From Apilactobacillus apinorum (GTDB lineage Bacteria > Bacillota > Bacilli > Lactobacillales > Lactobacillaceae), in NCBI RefSeq assembly GCF_001281175.1, contig NZ_KQ440395.1, positions 1 through 63,245 on the forward strand: 63,245 bases of DNA, written 5' to 3'. Shown in pieces: positions 30,277 to 38,322 of the stretch. The position numbers and the translations under genes were made by a program. The notes under the pieces were generated by a model. It searched no databases and was not told the DNA's origin. It saw nothing but the letters and a program-made list of their open reading frames with translations. Position 1 is the first letter of the stretch, and the number at the start of each line of letters is the position of its first letter.

Positions 30277-30311
30277 AATAGCCTGCAGAAATTTCTTTCT
30301 AACAGGCTATT
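30277..30311 (-). terminator. Intercistronic hairpin between phnD and phnC
   Basis: Read on the minus strand, AATAGCCTG pairs with CAGGCTATT across a 17-nt loop and is followed by a short U-rich stretch. It is probably a partial terminator or 3'-stabilising structure that keeps binding-protein mRNA above that of the membrane components. Confidence 0.55.
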
Positions 30312-30322
30312 TATCTCTTTAA

Positions 30323-31252
30323 TTATTTGTTTAGACTTTCAGCAATTTTTTCGTATTTACGTAATTGGTTGAAGTCACTATCTTTTGAGTCTTTGTAGCC
30401 TTGGTGAGCGTAAACAGTAGACATGATTTCATGACCTTGTTTAGTCTTAATAATTGCTTTAAATGCGGCAGCAATCTTCTTTTGCCACTTAGCTGACATA
30501 TCACCGCGAACGGTAATTGTGTCATTTGGAATACCAGCAGTGGTGTAAATAGGAACCACCTTACTCATAATGTCTGGGGCATCCTTTTTAACTAGGTTTC
30601 TAGCACCTTGGAATACGAAAGCAGCATCAGTGTCTTTGTTGTAAACAGATAATACAGCTTGATCATGACCCTTAACTTGAACGGTTTGGATACCGTCTTT
30701 GTTAATGTTGATACCGTGTTCCTTTAGTGCAACGACTGGGTAAACCCAACCAGCAGCAGAAGTGGTATCTTGAACAGCAATCTTTTTACCCTTTAAATCT
30801 TTTAGTGATTTAATACCGCTGTTCTTTCTAACTAAGATTTGTGCATAGTAATGATTTTGTAAGTGAGTACCAAAAACATCGTTTGGTTCAATGTAGTTAA
30901 ATCTTAGAGCTTGTAATAGCACTTTAGTGTTGTATTCTTTGTGAGATAGAGTGTAAGCATCAGGTGGAAGAAAACCAACATCAACTTTCTTTGATCCCAT
31001 TGCTTCGACGATAGTGTTGTAATCAGTTGAAACACTAACGTGAACTGGAATCCCAAGTTGTTTCTTTAGTAGTTTTTCCAATGGTTTAGCCTTGGCTTCC
31101 ATGGTAGTAGCATTTGAAGATGGTACAAATTGAACATTTAGTTCCTTGGGGGTGTAATTCTTTGCAGATTTTTGATTCCCACAAGCAGCTAAAACGAAAA
31201 CGCTAAGTAAAACGGAGCTTAAAGCAACCATTTTCTTGAAACTTTTCATCAT
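30323..31252 (-). CDS. phnD: Phosphonate-type ABC transporter substrate-binding lipoprotein
   Basis: A 309-residue extracytoplasmic lipoprotein. The signal peptide ends in the lipobox LAACG near residue 24. The mature part is a type II periplasmic-binding-protein fold with PhnD features: PSSNATTMEAKAKPLEK near 45, GFLPPDAYTLS near 98 and DTTSAAGWVYP near 165. GGGAGAG precedes tandem ATGs. It is the first gene of the operon; a TAGACA-N16-TAAAAT promoter is plausible about 60 bp upstream on the minus strand. The true ligand is unknown, since no C-P lyase or phosphonatase gene is present here. Confidence 0.92.
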   Translation of the reverse strand: MMKSFKKMVALSSVLLSVFVLAACGNQKSAKNYTPKELNVQFVPSSNATTMEAKAKPLEKLLKKQLGIPVHVSVSTDYNTIVEAMGSKKVDVGFLPPDAYTLSHKEYNTKVLLQALRFNYIEPNDVFGTHLQNHYYAQILVRKNSGIKSLKDLKGKKIAVQDTTSAAGWVYPVVALKEHGININKDGIQTVQVKGHDQAVLSVYNKDTDAAFVFQGARNLVKKDAPDIMSKVVPIYTTAGIPNDTITVRGDMSAKWQKKIAAAFKAIIKTKQGHEIMSTVYAHQGYKDSKDSDFNQLRKYEKIAESLNK

Positions 31253-31471
31253 AATCTCTCCCTATAGTTCGTGTTTTGGTTATTACATGTATTATTTTAA
31301 CATAAAAAATATGGTTGTCTACATAAAATACGAACTATTCTCTAATTTTTTGCTCAATGAAACTAAAAATGTTGTCAAAACACGATTGATTTTAGTTTTA
31401 AAACCGAAAAATATTCGCGTTAACATAATGAAGCGTTCTTTTAAAATTTTTATAAGAATTGCGGCCGCTTA

Positions 31472-31499
31472 TTGCAAAAAGGCTAATCTAAATTACTAT
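31472..31499 (+). promoter_or_regulatory. Promoter of the CPBP protease gene
   Basis: TTGCAA (31472-31477), 16 bp, TACTAT (31494-31499), about 30 bp before the start codon. The rest of the 31253-31529 spacer is AT-rich and shows no convincing gene. Confidence 0.55.
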
Positions 31500-31529
31500 T
31501 AAAGTATTAATTAACAGGGGATTTTATAA

Positions 31530-32183
31530 ATGAAATTAATTAAAGTAATTGGCCAAATTATTTTACTAGCAGTTTTATTAGTGCTATCACCATTTGTTGG
31601 ATTGGTATCTTACCCAGTCGATTCAAATAGTAATGCGGCGTTTTCACTATTAGTGATTGAAGTTATCCTCGCAACTTTATTTGTGATTGCGGTAACTGCC
31701 ATCATATATTGGATATTATTCAGAAAAAACTTATTTCAATTATTTAAGGATAACCACTGGTCTTACAAAGTTCTGATATATGCAGCCATCATGATTGGAC
31801 TAGTTCTACTAATGATGTTAGCCAGTGGCATTCCACACCAAGGACTATACAATAACTTGGTTAAAATCACTGGATTTGGTGATCCAAAATTACAATATTT
31901 CTTTATCATTATTAGTGGTGTACTGGCACCAATTGCGGAAGAACTTTATTTTAGAGGATTGATCTTTACTTATGTGAGAAGCATTTCCAATGTCACTATT
32001 GCGATTATTGTGTCATCAATTTTCTTTGGTTTAGCTCATTCTTTCGTAAATCCATACATTTTCATCTCACATGCAGTGGTAAGTATTTTCATCGGATTAG
32101 CTCGTCAAAAGTCAAATGGAATGATTGTACCAATTATCATGCATATGATTTGGAACCTACTAATTTTCGCATTAATTCTATAG
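31530..32183 (+). CDS. CPBP family intramembrane glutamic endopeptidase
   Basis: A 217-residue membrane protein of the CAAX-protease/bacteriocin-immunity (ABI) family. The catalytic motifs are EELYFRG (Glu 137-138, Arg 142), FGLAH (His 170) and IIMHMIWN (His 205). About six or seven hydrophobic helices surround them. Relatives act in bacteriocin self-immunity or membrane-protein processing, but no bacteriocin genes lie nearby. It stands alone with its own promoter and terminator. Confidence 0.9.
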   Translation: MKLIKVIGQIILLAVLLVLSPFVGLVSYPVDSNSNAAFSLLVIEVILATLFVIAVTAIIYWILFRKNLFQLFKDNHWSYKVLIYAAIMIGLVLLMMLASGIPHQGLYNNLVKITGFGDPKLQYFFIIISGVLAPIAEELYFRGLIFTYVRSISNVTIAIIVSSIFFGLAHSFVNPYIFISHAVVSIFIGLARQKSNGMIVPIIMHMIWNLLIFALIL

Positions 32184-32186
32184 AAA

Positions 32187-32215
32187 AAAGACACCGCGTT
32201 TTGCGGTGTTTTTAT
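32187..32215 (+). terminator. Intrinsic terminator of the CPBP gene
   Basis: ACACCGC-GTTTT-GCGGTGT followed by TTTTA. Confidence 0.9.
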
Positions 32216-32230
32216 TTGAAATGAATTTAG

Positions 32231-32258
32231 TGGACAAAAGCAACCTTTTTGCTATAAT
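32231..32258 (+). promoter_or_regulatory. Promoter of the second MarR-GNAT pair
   Basis: TGGACA (32231-32236), 16 bp, TATAAT (32253-32258). The inverted repeat AGCAA-CCTTT-TTGCT (32239-32253) fills the spacer and may be the operator of the downstream MarR protein. Confidence 0.65.
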
Positions 32259-32278
32259 TTAAAAAAGAGGTGATTAGG

Positions 32279-32701
32279 TTGCAAAAGTCACAAATTCAGG
32301 CAATTCGCCATTTTAATCGATTATATACACAGAAATTAGGATTATTAAAAAAGAACGTTTTTAATAGTGAAATCAGCTGGGCAGAAGCACGCATTTTAAT
32401 GGAAATTAGTGAAATTGAGACTCCAACATTAGTGATCATTGCGAAAAATCTGGAACTAGATAAGAGTTATGTCAGTCGGGTAATTCAAAAACTATCCGGT
32501 TTAAAATATTTAACTAAGCAAGCGTCACCATCAGATAAAAGAGCCAAAATATTAGTATTAACCGCTGCTGGTCAATCGGTGGTTGACCAACTTAATCAAG
32601 CATCGGATGACCAAATTAACTTAATGTTAGCTAGTTTGAATCAACCAGAACAGGATGCATTCTATCAATCGGTAGTCAACTTAGAAAAGTTATTAGACTA
32701 G
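32279..32701 (+). CDS. MarR family transcriptional regulator (second MarR-GNAT pair)
   Basis: A 140-residue winged-helix regulator. The helix-turn-helix is LVIIAKNLELDKSYVSRVIQ (about 53-72) and the wing reads QASPSDKRAKILVLTAAG near 85. I take TTG 32279 as start because GAGGTGAT lies just upstream; a GTG at 32270 overlaps the ribosome binding site. The next gene, a GNAT enzyme, starts 12 bp after the stop. The protein is not closely similar to the MarR at 22356. Confidence 0.87.
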   Translation: MQKSQIQAIRHFNRLYTQKLGLLKKNVFNSEISWAEARILMEISEIETPTLVIIAKNLELDKSYVSRVIQKLSGLKYLTKQASPSDKRAKILVLTAAGQSVVDQLNQASDDQINLMLASLNQPEQDAFYQSVVNLEKLLD

Positions 32702-32713
32702 GAGGAATTTAAT

Positions 32714-33157
32714 ATGTGGGTAACTAAAGCGTTTCAAGATTTAACATTAGAAGAACTATATGAAATTTATCGTGTCCGTTCAGCGGTTTTTGTGGAAGAA
32801 CAACAGATTGTTTATGCCGATCCGGACGAAAACGATAAACAAGCATTGCATTTATTTGAAATTCACGATGGCGTGATTATAGCCTACGCTCGTATTTTTG
32901 AAGATGGTGATCACGTTACTTTTGGTCGTGTGTTAACTACTTCTTCAGTTCGCGGAACGGGGAAAGGCAAAGAATTACTCCAACATATTTTAGACGTTGT
33001 GAAAAACAAATTTGATGGTGTTGAAATCAAAATCGATGCCCAAGCACATGCGGTGGGATACTATGAAAAAGGTGGCTTTACTGTCACCAGTGAACCATTC
33101 ATCGAAGCTGGAATTTATCATATTAAGATGACATATCCGGAACAAAAAAACAGCTGA
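32714..33157 (+). CDS. GNAT family N-acetyltransferase, ElaA-like
   Basis: A 147-residue acetyltransferase resembling ElaA: the N-terminal part reads LYEIYRVRSAVFVEEQQIVY, given here as YRVRSAVFVEEQQ, followed by PDENDKQALHL. The acetyl-CoA loop is RGTGKGKELL near 80 and the end VGYYEKGGFTV near 115. GGAGGAA precedes the ATG. It is cotranscribed with the MarR gene. The substrate is unknown. Confidence 0.88.
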   Translation: MWVTKAFQDLTLEELYEIYRVRSAVFVEEQQIVYADPDENDKQALHLFEIHDGVIIAYARIFEDGDHVTFGRVLTTSSVRGTGKGKELLQHILDVVKNKFDGVEIKIDAQAHAVGYYEKGGFTVTSEPFIEAGIYHIKMTYPEQKNS

Positions 33158-33175
33158 ATTAGCTGCTTTTTTATT
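33143..33175. terminator. Bidirectional terminator
   Basis: AAAAAACAGCT-GAATT-AGCTGCTTTTTT between the GNAT gene (+) and the second antiporter gene (-). Confidence 0.85.
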
Positions 33176-34310
33176 TCTTTTTAATAACCATGCGCAACAA
33201 TATGGGTGTAATAATTGTAGTTATGATGATAACAGCAATGATAGTTGAGTAATATTCGGCAGAAATTAACTGATTTTTGAAACCAATTTCGGCAATGATT
33301 AATCCCACTTCTCCGCGACTTATCATTCCAATCCCAATTTGTGAAGCATTGTTACGACTAAACTTGAATAAACGGGCACCGCTATAGGCACCAATGAATT
33401 TGGTTAATACAGCAATTATCAACATTAGTATGAATAATCCACTATTATCGAAAATGCCGTCTAATTTAACGCTTAATCCCACGTTAATAAAAAACAATGG
33501 AATTAAAAATAGCTGACCAAATTGATCAATTTTATCTGTAAGATGTTCTTTGAACTTAGTTTGACCAATGATAATTCCTGCAAAAAATGCCCCTGTGATG
33601 GCGCTAACTTGGACTAATTCAGCAATTCCTGACAATAGCAGTGCAAACGCCAAAGCTAAGATGGGAAAGATTGATTTTAGTTTCTCGAATCTGACTAACG
33701 GTATTTTTTTAATGATAAATGATAATAACCATATTAAGAAAAAGAAGGCGATTTGATAGCTGATTAAGGAATATAAATTAACTTGATTATTACTATCCCC
33801 TATTCCAGTAAAAGATATAACAATGCTTAATAATAGAATGGATAAAATGTCATCAGCAACAGCAGCTCCTAAAATGGTTGTACCAGCCTGAGTTTTTAGT
33901 TTGTTCAGTTCTTTAAGGACGGCAACAGAGATAGATACAGATGTTGCAGCAAAAATAATGCCGACAAACAAACTTTCGATTTTGGATAATTCCATTATTT
34001 GACCCATCCAATACATTCCGATAATTGGTAAAAGAATTCCTAAAAATGCAATTGTAATACTAGGTTTGAAATACTTTTTAAGTAGCTGTAAATCACATTC
34101 TAGTCCTGCAATAAACATTAGAACGATAACGCCTAGTTCAGCCATCGATGAAATTAAGTGGTTTCCATGAATGATGTTTAAGATTGATGGACCTAAAAAT
34201 ATTCCAGCAATCATATATCCTAAGACGGTTGGTAATTTTATTTTTAAAAACACTTGTCTAAAAAATAATGCGGTAAATAATAGAATGGCTAAAGTCAGTA
34301 ATTGATTCAC
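33171..34310 (-). CDS. CPA2-type cation/proton antiporter (second paralogue)
   Basis: A 379-residue membrane protein with about 12-13 helices, clearly related along its whole length to the antiporter at 25160. Matching segments are KLPTVLGYMIAGIFLGPS near 25, AVADDILSILLLS near 150 and GMISRGEVGLIIAE near 328. It starts at GTG with GAGAGGAAG upstream. It has no cytosolic nucleotide-binding domain. The two paralogues lie on opposite strands 7 kb apart, so they may act under different conditions. Confidence 0.9.
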   Translation of the reverse strand: MNQLLTLAILLFTALFFRQVFLKIKLPTVLGYMIAGIFLGPSILNIIHGNHLISSMAELGVIVLMFIAGLECDLQLLKKYFKPSITIAFLGILLPIIGMYWMGQIMELSKIESLFVGIIFAATSVSISVAVLKELNKLKTQAGTTILGAAVADDILSILLLSIVISFTGIGDSNNQVNLYSLISYQIAFFFLIWLLSFIIKKIPLVRFEKLKSIFPILALAFALLLSGIAELVQVSAITGAFFAGIIIGQTKFKEHLTDKIDQFGQLFLIPLFFINVGLSVKLDGIFDNSGLFILMLIIAVLTKFIGAYSGARLFKFSRNNASQIGIGMISRGEVGLIIAEIGFKNQLISAEYYSTIIAVIIITTIITPILLRMVIKKK

Positions 34311-34478
34311 GAAATCTTCCTCTCAAATAAATTACAGCAGATTATATATTGTTTTTTCAATCTCGTAAACATTACCGAGTCGGGCTTAATAAATATGAAG
34401 AAACTAGTAATTGAATAAATTTTTTATATCTTTAAAGTACTGATATATCAACTAATATAGTTAATATTCCAAAAAACT

Positions 34479-34507
34479 TTGACTATGTTGCCAAAGTTCG
34501 ATAAGCT
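34479..34507 (+). promoter_or_regulatory. Probable promoter of the thiW leader
   Basis: TTGACT (34479-34484), 17 bp, TAAGCT (34502-34507); the transcript would start just before the TPP aptamer. The remaining part of the 34311-34478 spacer shows nothing recognisable. Confidence 0.45.
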
Positions 34508-34520
34508 TTAATCATACAAA

Positions 34521-34647
34521 CATTAATGGGGTGCTTTAACCGGCTGAGATTATACCCAAGAACCTGATCCAGATAATACTGGCGCTAGGGAAGATAACGC
34601 ACTTGGACTGGCCCTATCTATTCAGATAGGGACATTTTTAATTTTTT
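34521..34647 (+). promoter_or_regulatory. TPP riboswitch and terminator upstream of thiW
   Basis: The thi-box aptamer is unmistakable: GGGGTGC (34528-34534), CTGAGAT (34544-34550), ACCTGATCCAGATAATACTGG (split: ACCTGAT at 34562 and GATAATACTGG) and GCTAGGGAAG near 34584-34593. It is followed by the hairpin CCCTATCT-ATTC-AGATAGGG (34612-34631) and a T-rich tail, so TPP should promote termination. A 12-bp inverted repeat, AAACATTAATGG (34518-34529) and CCATTAATGTTT (34662-34673), brackets the element. Confidence 0.95.
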
Positions 34648-34695
34648 CCGACGAATCGACTCCATTAATGTTTTTGTTTATAGGAGGAGATTTTG

Positions 34696-35202
34696 ATGGA
34701 TTCAAAGGTAAATGTTAAAAAACTGACCATATTAGCGATTATGATTGCACTTGATTTTGTGTTATCACCAATTTTTAGAATTGAAGGGATGGCACCAATG
34801 TCGAGTGTGCTAAATGTGACTGCTGCAGTCTTAATGGGACCATGGTATGCGTTAGTCATGGCGATTGTTTGTGCATGTTTAAGAATGATGTTATTAGGAA
34901 TTCCGCCATTGGCGTTCACTGGAGCGGTCTTTGGTGCTTTACTAGCGGGATTATGCTATCTTACATATCGTAAAAGTTGGATGGCAGTGATTGGTGAAAT
35001 TTTTGGGACTGGAGTATTAGGTTCACTTGCATCATACCCTGTCATGGTTTGGTACACAGGAACTCACAACCAATTATTTTGGTTTGTGTTCACCCCTAAA
35101 TTCTTCGGTGGTGCGATTTCAGGTTCAATCATTGCGTACTTATTACTATTGAAGTTATCTAAGACAAAACAATTTAAAGATATTCAAAAACTATTTTTAT
35201 AA
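34696..35202 (+). CDS. thiW: ECF transporter S component ThiW (thiazole precursor uptake)
   Basis: A 168-residue membrane protein with about five or six helices. It has the S-component trait of small residues in helix 1 (LAIMIALDFVLSPIFRIEG, given as ALDFVLSPIFRIEG) and the ThiW-like stretch LNVTAAVLMGPWYAL near 37, followed by LGIPPLAFTGAVFGALLAG split as GIPPLAFTGAVFGA. It depends on a shared EcfA/A'/T module encoded elsewhere. The AGGAGGAG site selects ATG 34696. Control by the TPP riboswitch supports uptake of hydroxyethylthiazole, used by ThiM at 55268. Confidence 0.88.
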   Translation: MDSKVNVKKLTILAIMIALDFVLSPIFRIEGMAPMSSVLNVTAAVLMGPWYALVMAIVCACLRMMLLGIPPLAFTGAVFGALLAGLCYLTYRKSWMAVIGEIFGTGVLGSLASYPVMVWYTGTHNQLFWFVFTPKFFGGAISGSIIAYLLLLKLSKTKQFKDIQKLFL

Positions 35203-35209
35203 ATAAACT

Positions 35210-35240
35210 AAAAAACCACTCATCGTTGAGTGGTTTTTGT
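35210..35240 (+). terminator. Intrinsic terminator of thiW
   Basis: AAAAACCACTCA-TCG-TTGAGTGGTTTTT hairpin with T tail. Confidence 0.9.
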
Positions 35241-35258
35241 TTAGGATATTTTTTACAA

Positions 35259-35291
35259 CAAAAAAGACATCGCCTAAGCGATGTCTTTTTT
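35259..35291 (-). terminator. Intrinsic terminator of tRNA-Lys
   Basis: Perfect arms AAAAAAGACATCGC / GCGATGTCTTTTTT with a 4-nt loop; oriented to end the minus-strand tRNA 7 bp after its 3' end. Confidence 0.88.
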
Positions 35292-35297
35292 CAGTTA

Positions 35298-35370
35298 TGG
35301 GCAGTCAGGGGATCGAACCCTGGACCCACGGATTAAGAGTCCGTTGCTCTGCCAGCTGAGCTAACTGCCC
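35298..35370 (-). tRNA. tRNA-Lys (anticodon CTT)
   Basis: On the minus strand, GGGCAGT pairs with ACTGCCC for the acceptor stem. The D arm is GCTC-loop-GAGC, the anticodon stem ACGGA/TCCGT encloses CTCTTAA, and the T arm CAGGG/CCCTG has the loop TTCGATC. The anticodon CTT decodes AAG. The discriminator is A, and CCA is not encoded. The promoter TTGCAA-N17-TATTAT lies at 35433-35405. Confidence 0.97.
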
Positions 35371-35404
35371 AAATTATTTAAGTCGGTCATAACCAACAAA
35401 AAAT

Positions 35405-35433
35405 ATAATACCATGTTTGAGTAAGTATTGCAA
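35405..35433 (-). promoter_or_regulatory. Promoter of tRNA-Lys
   Basis: On the minus strand TTGCAA (35433-35428), 17 bp, TATTAT (35410-35405), about 35 bp upstream of the tRNA 5' end. Confidence 0.75.
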
Positions 35434-35572
35434 TAACTTTTTTGAAATTATCAATCAGTTAATTACTTTTTCCTCAAAATCAACGATATTTATAATAGCA
35501 TGTCCCACAAAGTTTTGACAAGACCCAAATTTACGAAAAAGACAATTTTTAAGAATTGATAACGAAAAGATT

Positions 35573-35640
35573 ACGTTTAGAAATCAAATGTCTAAGCGTG
35601 TTATAATATAAATGTTAGACGGCACAAAAATGTATATAAT
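35573..35640 (+). promoter_or_regulatory. walR promoter region with inverted repeats
   Basis: ACGTTTAGA (35573-35581) is inverted in TCTAAGCGT (35591-35599; one G-T mismatch), and GTCTAA (35590-35595) is inverted in TTAGAC (35615-35620). Between them lies the extended -10 TGTTATAAT (35599-35607). A second TATAAT is at 35635-35640. The repeats flanking the -10 suggest an operator. The remaining 90 bp before walR is a long untranslated leader. Confidence 0.5.
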
Positions 35641-35726
35641 GAAGCTGCTGAATTTAAGGACAGCCCGCCACTAACATAAAAACGGATTTTTAAAAGAATA
35701 GATTCCTGTTAAGGAGATAGAATATT

Positions 35727-36434
35727 ATGGCAAAAATTTTAGTTGTAGATGACGAAAAACCAATCACAGATATCGAAAAATTTAACTTAGAAAAAGAAGG
35801 TTACGATGTAGTCGTAGCATACGATGGTGAAGAAGCACTTCAAAAAGTAGAAGAAGAATCACCAGATCTTATTATCCTAGATTTAATGTTACCAAAGGTC
35901 GACGGTCTAGAAGTCGCACGTGAAGTTAGAAAGACTCGTGATATGCCAATTATTATGGTAACTGCTAAAGACTCTGAATTAGATAAAGTTTTAGGTCTTG
36001 AATTAGGTGCTGATGACTATGTTACAAAACCATTCTCAAACCGTGAACTAGTTGCGCGTGTTAAGGCCAACTTAAGACGTCAATCAAGCAATGATAACGG
36101 CCAGGTTCAAGATGGCGAAAATAAAGACATCAAGATTGGTGATTTAGTTATTCACCCAGAAGCATACACAGTTACAAAACGTGGTGAAAACATCGAATTA
36201 ACTCATCGTGAATTCGAATTATTACATTACTTAGCTCAACACATTGGCCAAGTAATGACCAGAGAACATTTATTACAAACCGTATGGGGTTACGACTACT
36301 TCGGTGATGTACGTACAGTTGATGTTACTGTCCGTCGTTTAAGAGAAAAAGTCGAAGACAATCCAAGTCACCCATTATGGTTGATTACTAGACGTGGGGT
36401 TGGTTATTACCTACGTAATTCAGAACAAGAATAA
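35727..36434 (+). CDS. walR: Two-component response regulator WalR
   Basis: An OmpR-family regulator of cell-wall hydrolase and surface genes, essential in most Firmicutes. The 235-residue protein has a receiver domain (acidic pair VVDDEKP, phospho-Asp 52 in ILDLMLP, Lys in DDYVTKPFS near 100) and a winged-helix DNA-binding domain (about 132-230; [17 protein letters not shown]). AAGGAG precedes the ATG. It starts the walRKHIJ operon. Confidence 0.98.
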   Translation: MAKILVVDDEKPITDIEKFNLEKEGYDVVVAYDGEEALQKVEEESPDLIILDLMLPKVDGLEVAREVRKTRDMPIIMVTAKDSELDKVLGLELGADDYVTKPFSNRELVARVKANLRRQSSNDNGQVQDGENKDIKIGDLVIHPEAYTVTKRGENIELTHREFELLHYLAQHIGQVMTREHLLQTVWGYDYFGDVRTVDVTVRRLREKVEDNPSHPLWLITRRGVGYYLRNSEQE

Positions 36435-36465
36435 TCATTTAATCATGTACAAGGAGTAGTTTGCG

Positions 36466-38322
36466 GTGAATAGTAGGATTAAGTATTTTCAATCGATTCA
36501 TTTTAAAATTGCGCTAGTATTGGCGTTAATCTTATTGGTGACCCTAGAAATTGTTGGGGCCGTTTTTGTGAACCAATTGGAAAATAAAAATATGGCATCA
36601 TTTAAAAAACAAGTCCAAGTGCCAACTTACATAAACACCACTCTAACCAACGAACTTTCTAGTTCAAACACCAGCAAGGCCAACATTCGTATTAAGTCAT
36701 TGCTTTCAAATATTGATAGCAATAACTACACCGAAATTAAGGTCGTTGATGCGAAAAATACCATTCGTGGAACAAATGAATTAGGTGATCAAAGCTCAGT
36801 TGGTCAAAAGAACTTCCGTACTGACATTAAAAATGCGATTTTAACCCGTCGTTCATCGAGTTCAATTACCAGCAACCCTGGTGATAACTCTAGATACTAC
36901 ACTGTGATTACACCGTTAATTAAAAGTAGTAATAATGAATTAGTCGGAATCGTGTATATTCACGCTAATTTAAATACGGTTTATAACGAAATCAATCAGA
37001 TTACGGTTATTTATGTTGCCGCCGCGATTGTGGCTATTTTAGCGGGTCTATTGATTTCTATTGTGATTTCCAAAGCGATTACCAAACCGATTGATGAAAT
37101 GAAGAAACAAACCTTACAAATTGCCAGAGGGGATTACTCTGGTCAAGTTCACGTATATGGTCGTGACGAATTAGGTCAATTGGCCAATGCCGTTAATAAC
37201 CTATCTGTAAAGGTTGAAGAATCACAAGAATCCACTGAATCTGAAAGACAACGACTAGATTCTGTTTTGACTAATATGACCGATGGGGTTATTGCGACCG
37301 ATCGTCGTGGATACGTGATTATTATGAATGACGAGGCTGCCAGCTTCTTGGAAATTAACGAAGAAGAAGCCCTTGGTAATTCTATTTTAGATATCTTAGA
37401 TATCAGAAAAGAATACAGCCTTCGTGATTTAATTGAAAATCCAGATGAAACCATTATTGATCGTTCAGATAAAGATCATGATTTAATTTTGCATGCTCAT
37501 TTCTCACTAATCCAACGAGACTCTGGTTTCGTTTCAGGGTTAGTCTGTGTGCTACATGATGTTACTGAACAACAAAAGATTGATAATGACCGAAAAGAAT
37601 TCGTTTCAAATGTTTCACACGAATTGAGAACACCATTAACTAGTGTGCACTCATACATCGAAGCGCTTCAAGATGGGGCCTGGAAAGATCCAGAAATAGC
37701 GCCTAATTTCTTGAAAGTAACGCAAGAAGAAACCGATCGTATGATTCGTATGATTAATGACCTATTGACGCTTTCTAGAATGGATTCTGGAACCCAAAAA
37801 ATTGATAAAGAATTAGTCAATATTACCGAATTGTTCAACTATATTTTGAACCGTTTTGACATGATTATTAAATCAGATGGTAATAATGATGAAAAACCAA
37901 ATAAACACTACCGAATTGAACGTCGATTTACTAAGTCTGATTTATGGGTAGAAGTCGATACTGACCGTTTTACACAAGTAATAGATAACTTAATGAATAA
38001 TGCGATTAAATACTCTCCTGATGGTGGTGTAATTACTTGTTCTCTATACAAGACCAAGAATAGCGTTATTTTAAGCGTTCGTGACCAAGGTTTAGGAATT
38101 CCAAGAAGTTCTATTCCACACATTTTTGACCGTTTCTACCGTGTTGATAAGGCTCGTTCTAGAGCTCAAGGTGGAACTGGTTTAGGACTAGCCATTTCTA
38201 AAGAAGTGGTCCAAGCACTAGGTGGTAAGATCTGGGTAGAAAGTACCGAAAACCGCGGTTCAACTTTCTACATTTCACTACCATACGAACCAATTGAGGA
38301 GGACTTATGGGATGAAGATTAA
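36466..38322 (+). CDS. walK: Cell-wall-sensing histidine kinase WalK
   Basis: The partner kinase of WalR. The 618-residue protein starts at GTG with AAGGAG upstream. Layout: membrane helix 1 (about 13-35), extracellular sensor domain (about 36-178), membrane helix 2 (about 181-203), HAMP (about 204-256), PAS (about 265-370), HisKA with the phospho-His in SHELRTPLTS (His 385) and HATPase with NNAIKYSP, DQGLGIP and GGTGLGLAIS. The architecture is the full WalK form with intracellular PAS. Confidence 0.98.
   Translation: MNSRIKYFQSIHFKIALVLALILLVTLEIVGAVFVNQLENKNMASFKKQVQVPTYINTTLTNELSSSNTSKANIRIKSLLSNIDSNNYTEIKVVDAKNTIRGTNELGDQSSVGQKNFRTDIKNAILTRRSSSSITSNPGDNSRYYTVITPLIKSSNNELVGIVYIHANLNTVYNEINQITVIYVAAAIVAILAGLLISIVISKAITKPIDEMKKQTLQIARGDYSGQVHVYGRDELGQLANAVNNLSVKVEESQESTESERQRLDSVLTNMTDGVIATDRRGYVIIMNDEAASFLEINEEEALGNSILDILDIRKEYSLRDLIENPDETIIDRSDKDHDLILHAHFSLIQRDSGFVSGLVCVLHDVTEQQKIDNDRKEFVSNVSHELRTPLTSVHSYIEALQDGAWKDPEIAPNFLKVTQEETDRMIRMINDLLTLSRMDSGTQKIDKELVNITELFNYILNRFDMIIKSDGNNDEKPNKHYRIERRFTKSDLWVEVDTDRFTQVIDNLMNNAIKYSPDGGVITCSLYKTKNSVILSVRDQGLGIPRSSIPHIFDRFYRVDKARSRAQGGTGLGLAISKEVVQALGGKIWVESTENRGSTFYISLPYEPIEEDLWDED

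Noticed and set aside
31236-31502. 88-codon plus-strand frame between phnD and the CPBP gene
   Set aside because: No ribosome binding site, overlaps the phnD start and promoter, and has AT-rich low-complexity composition typical of non-coding sequence.
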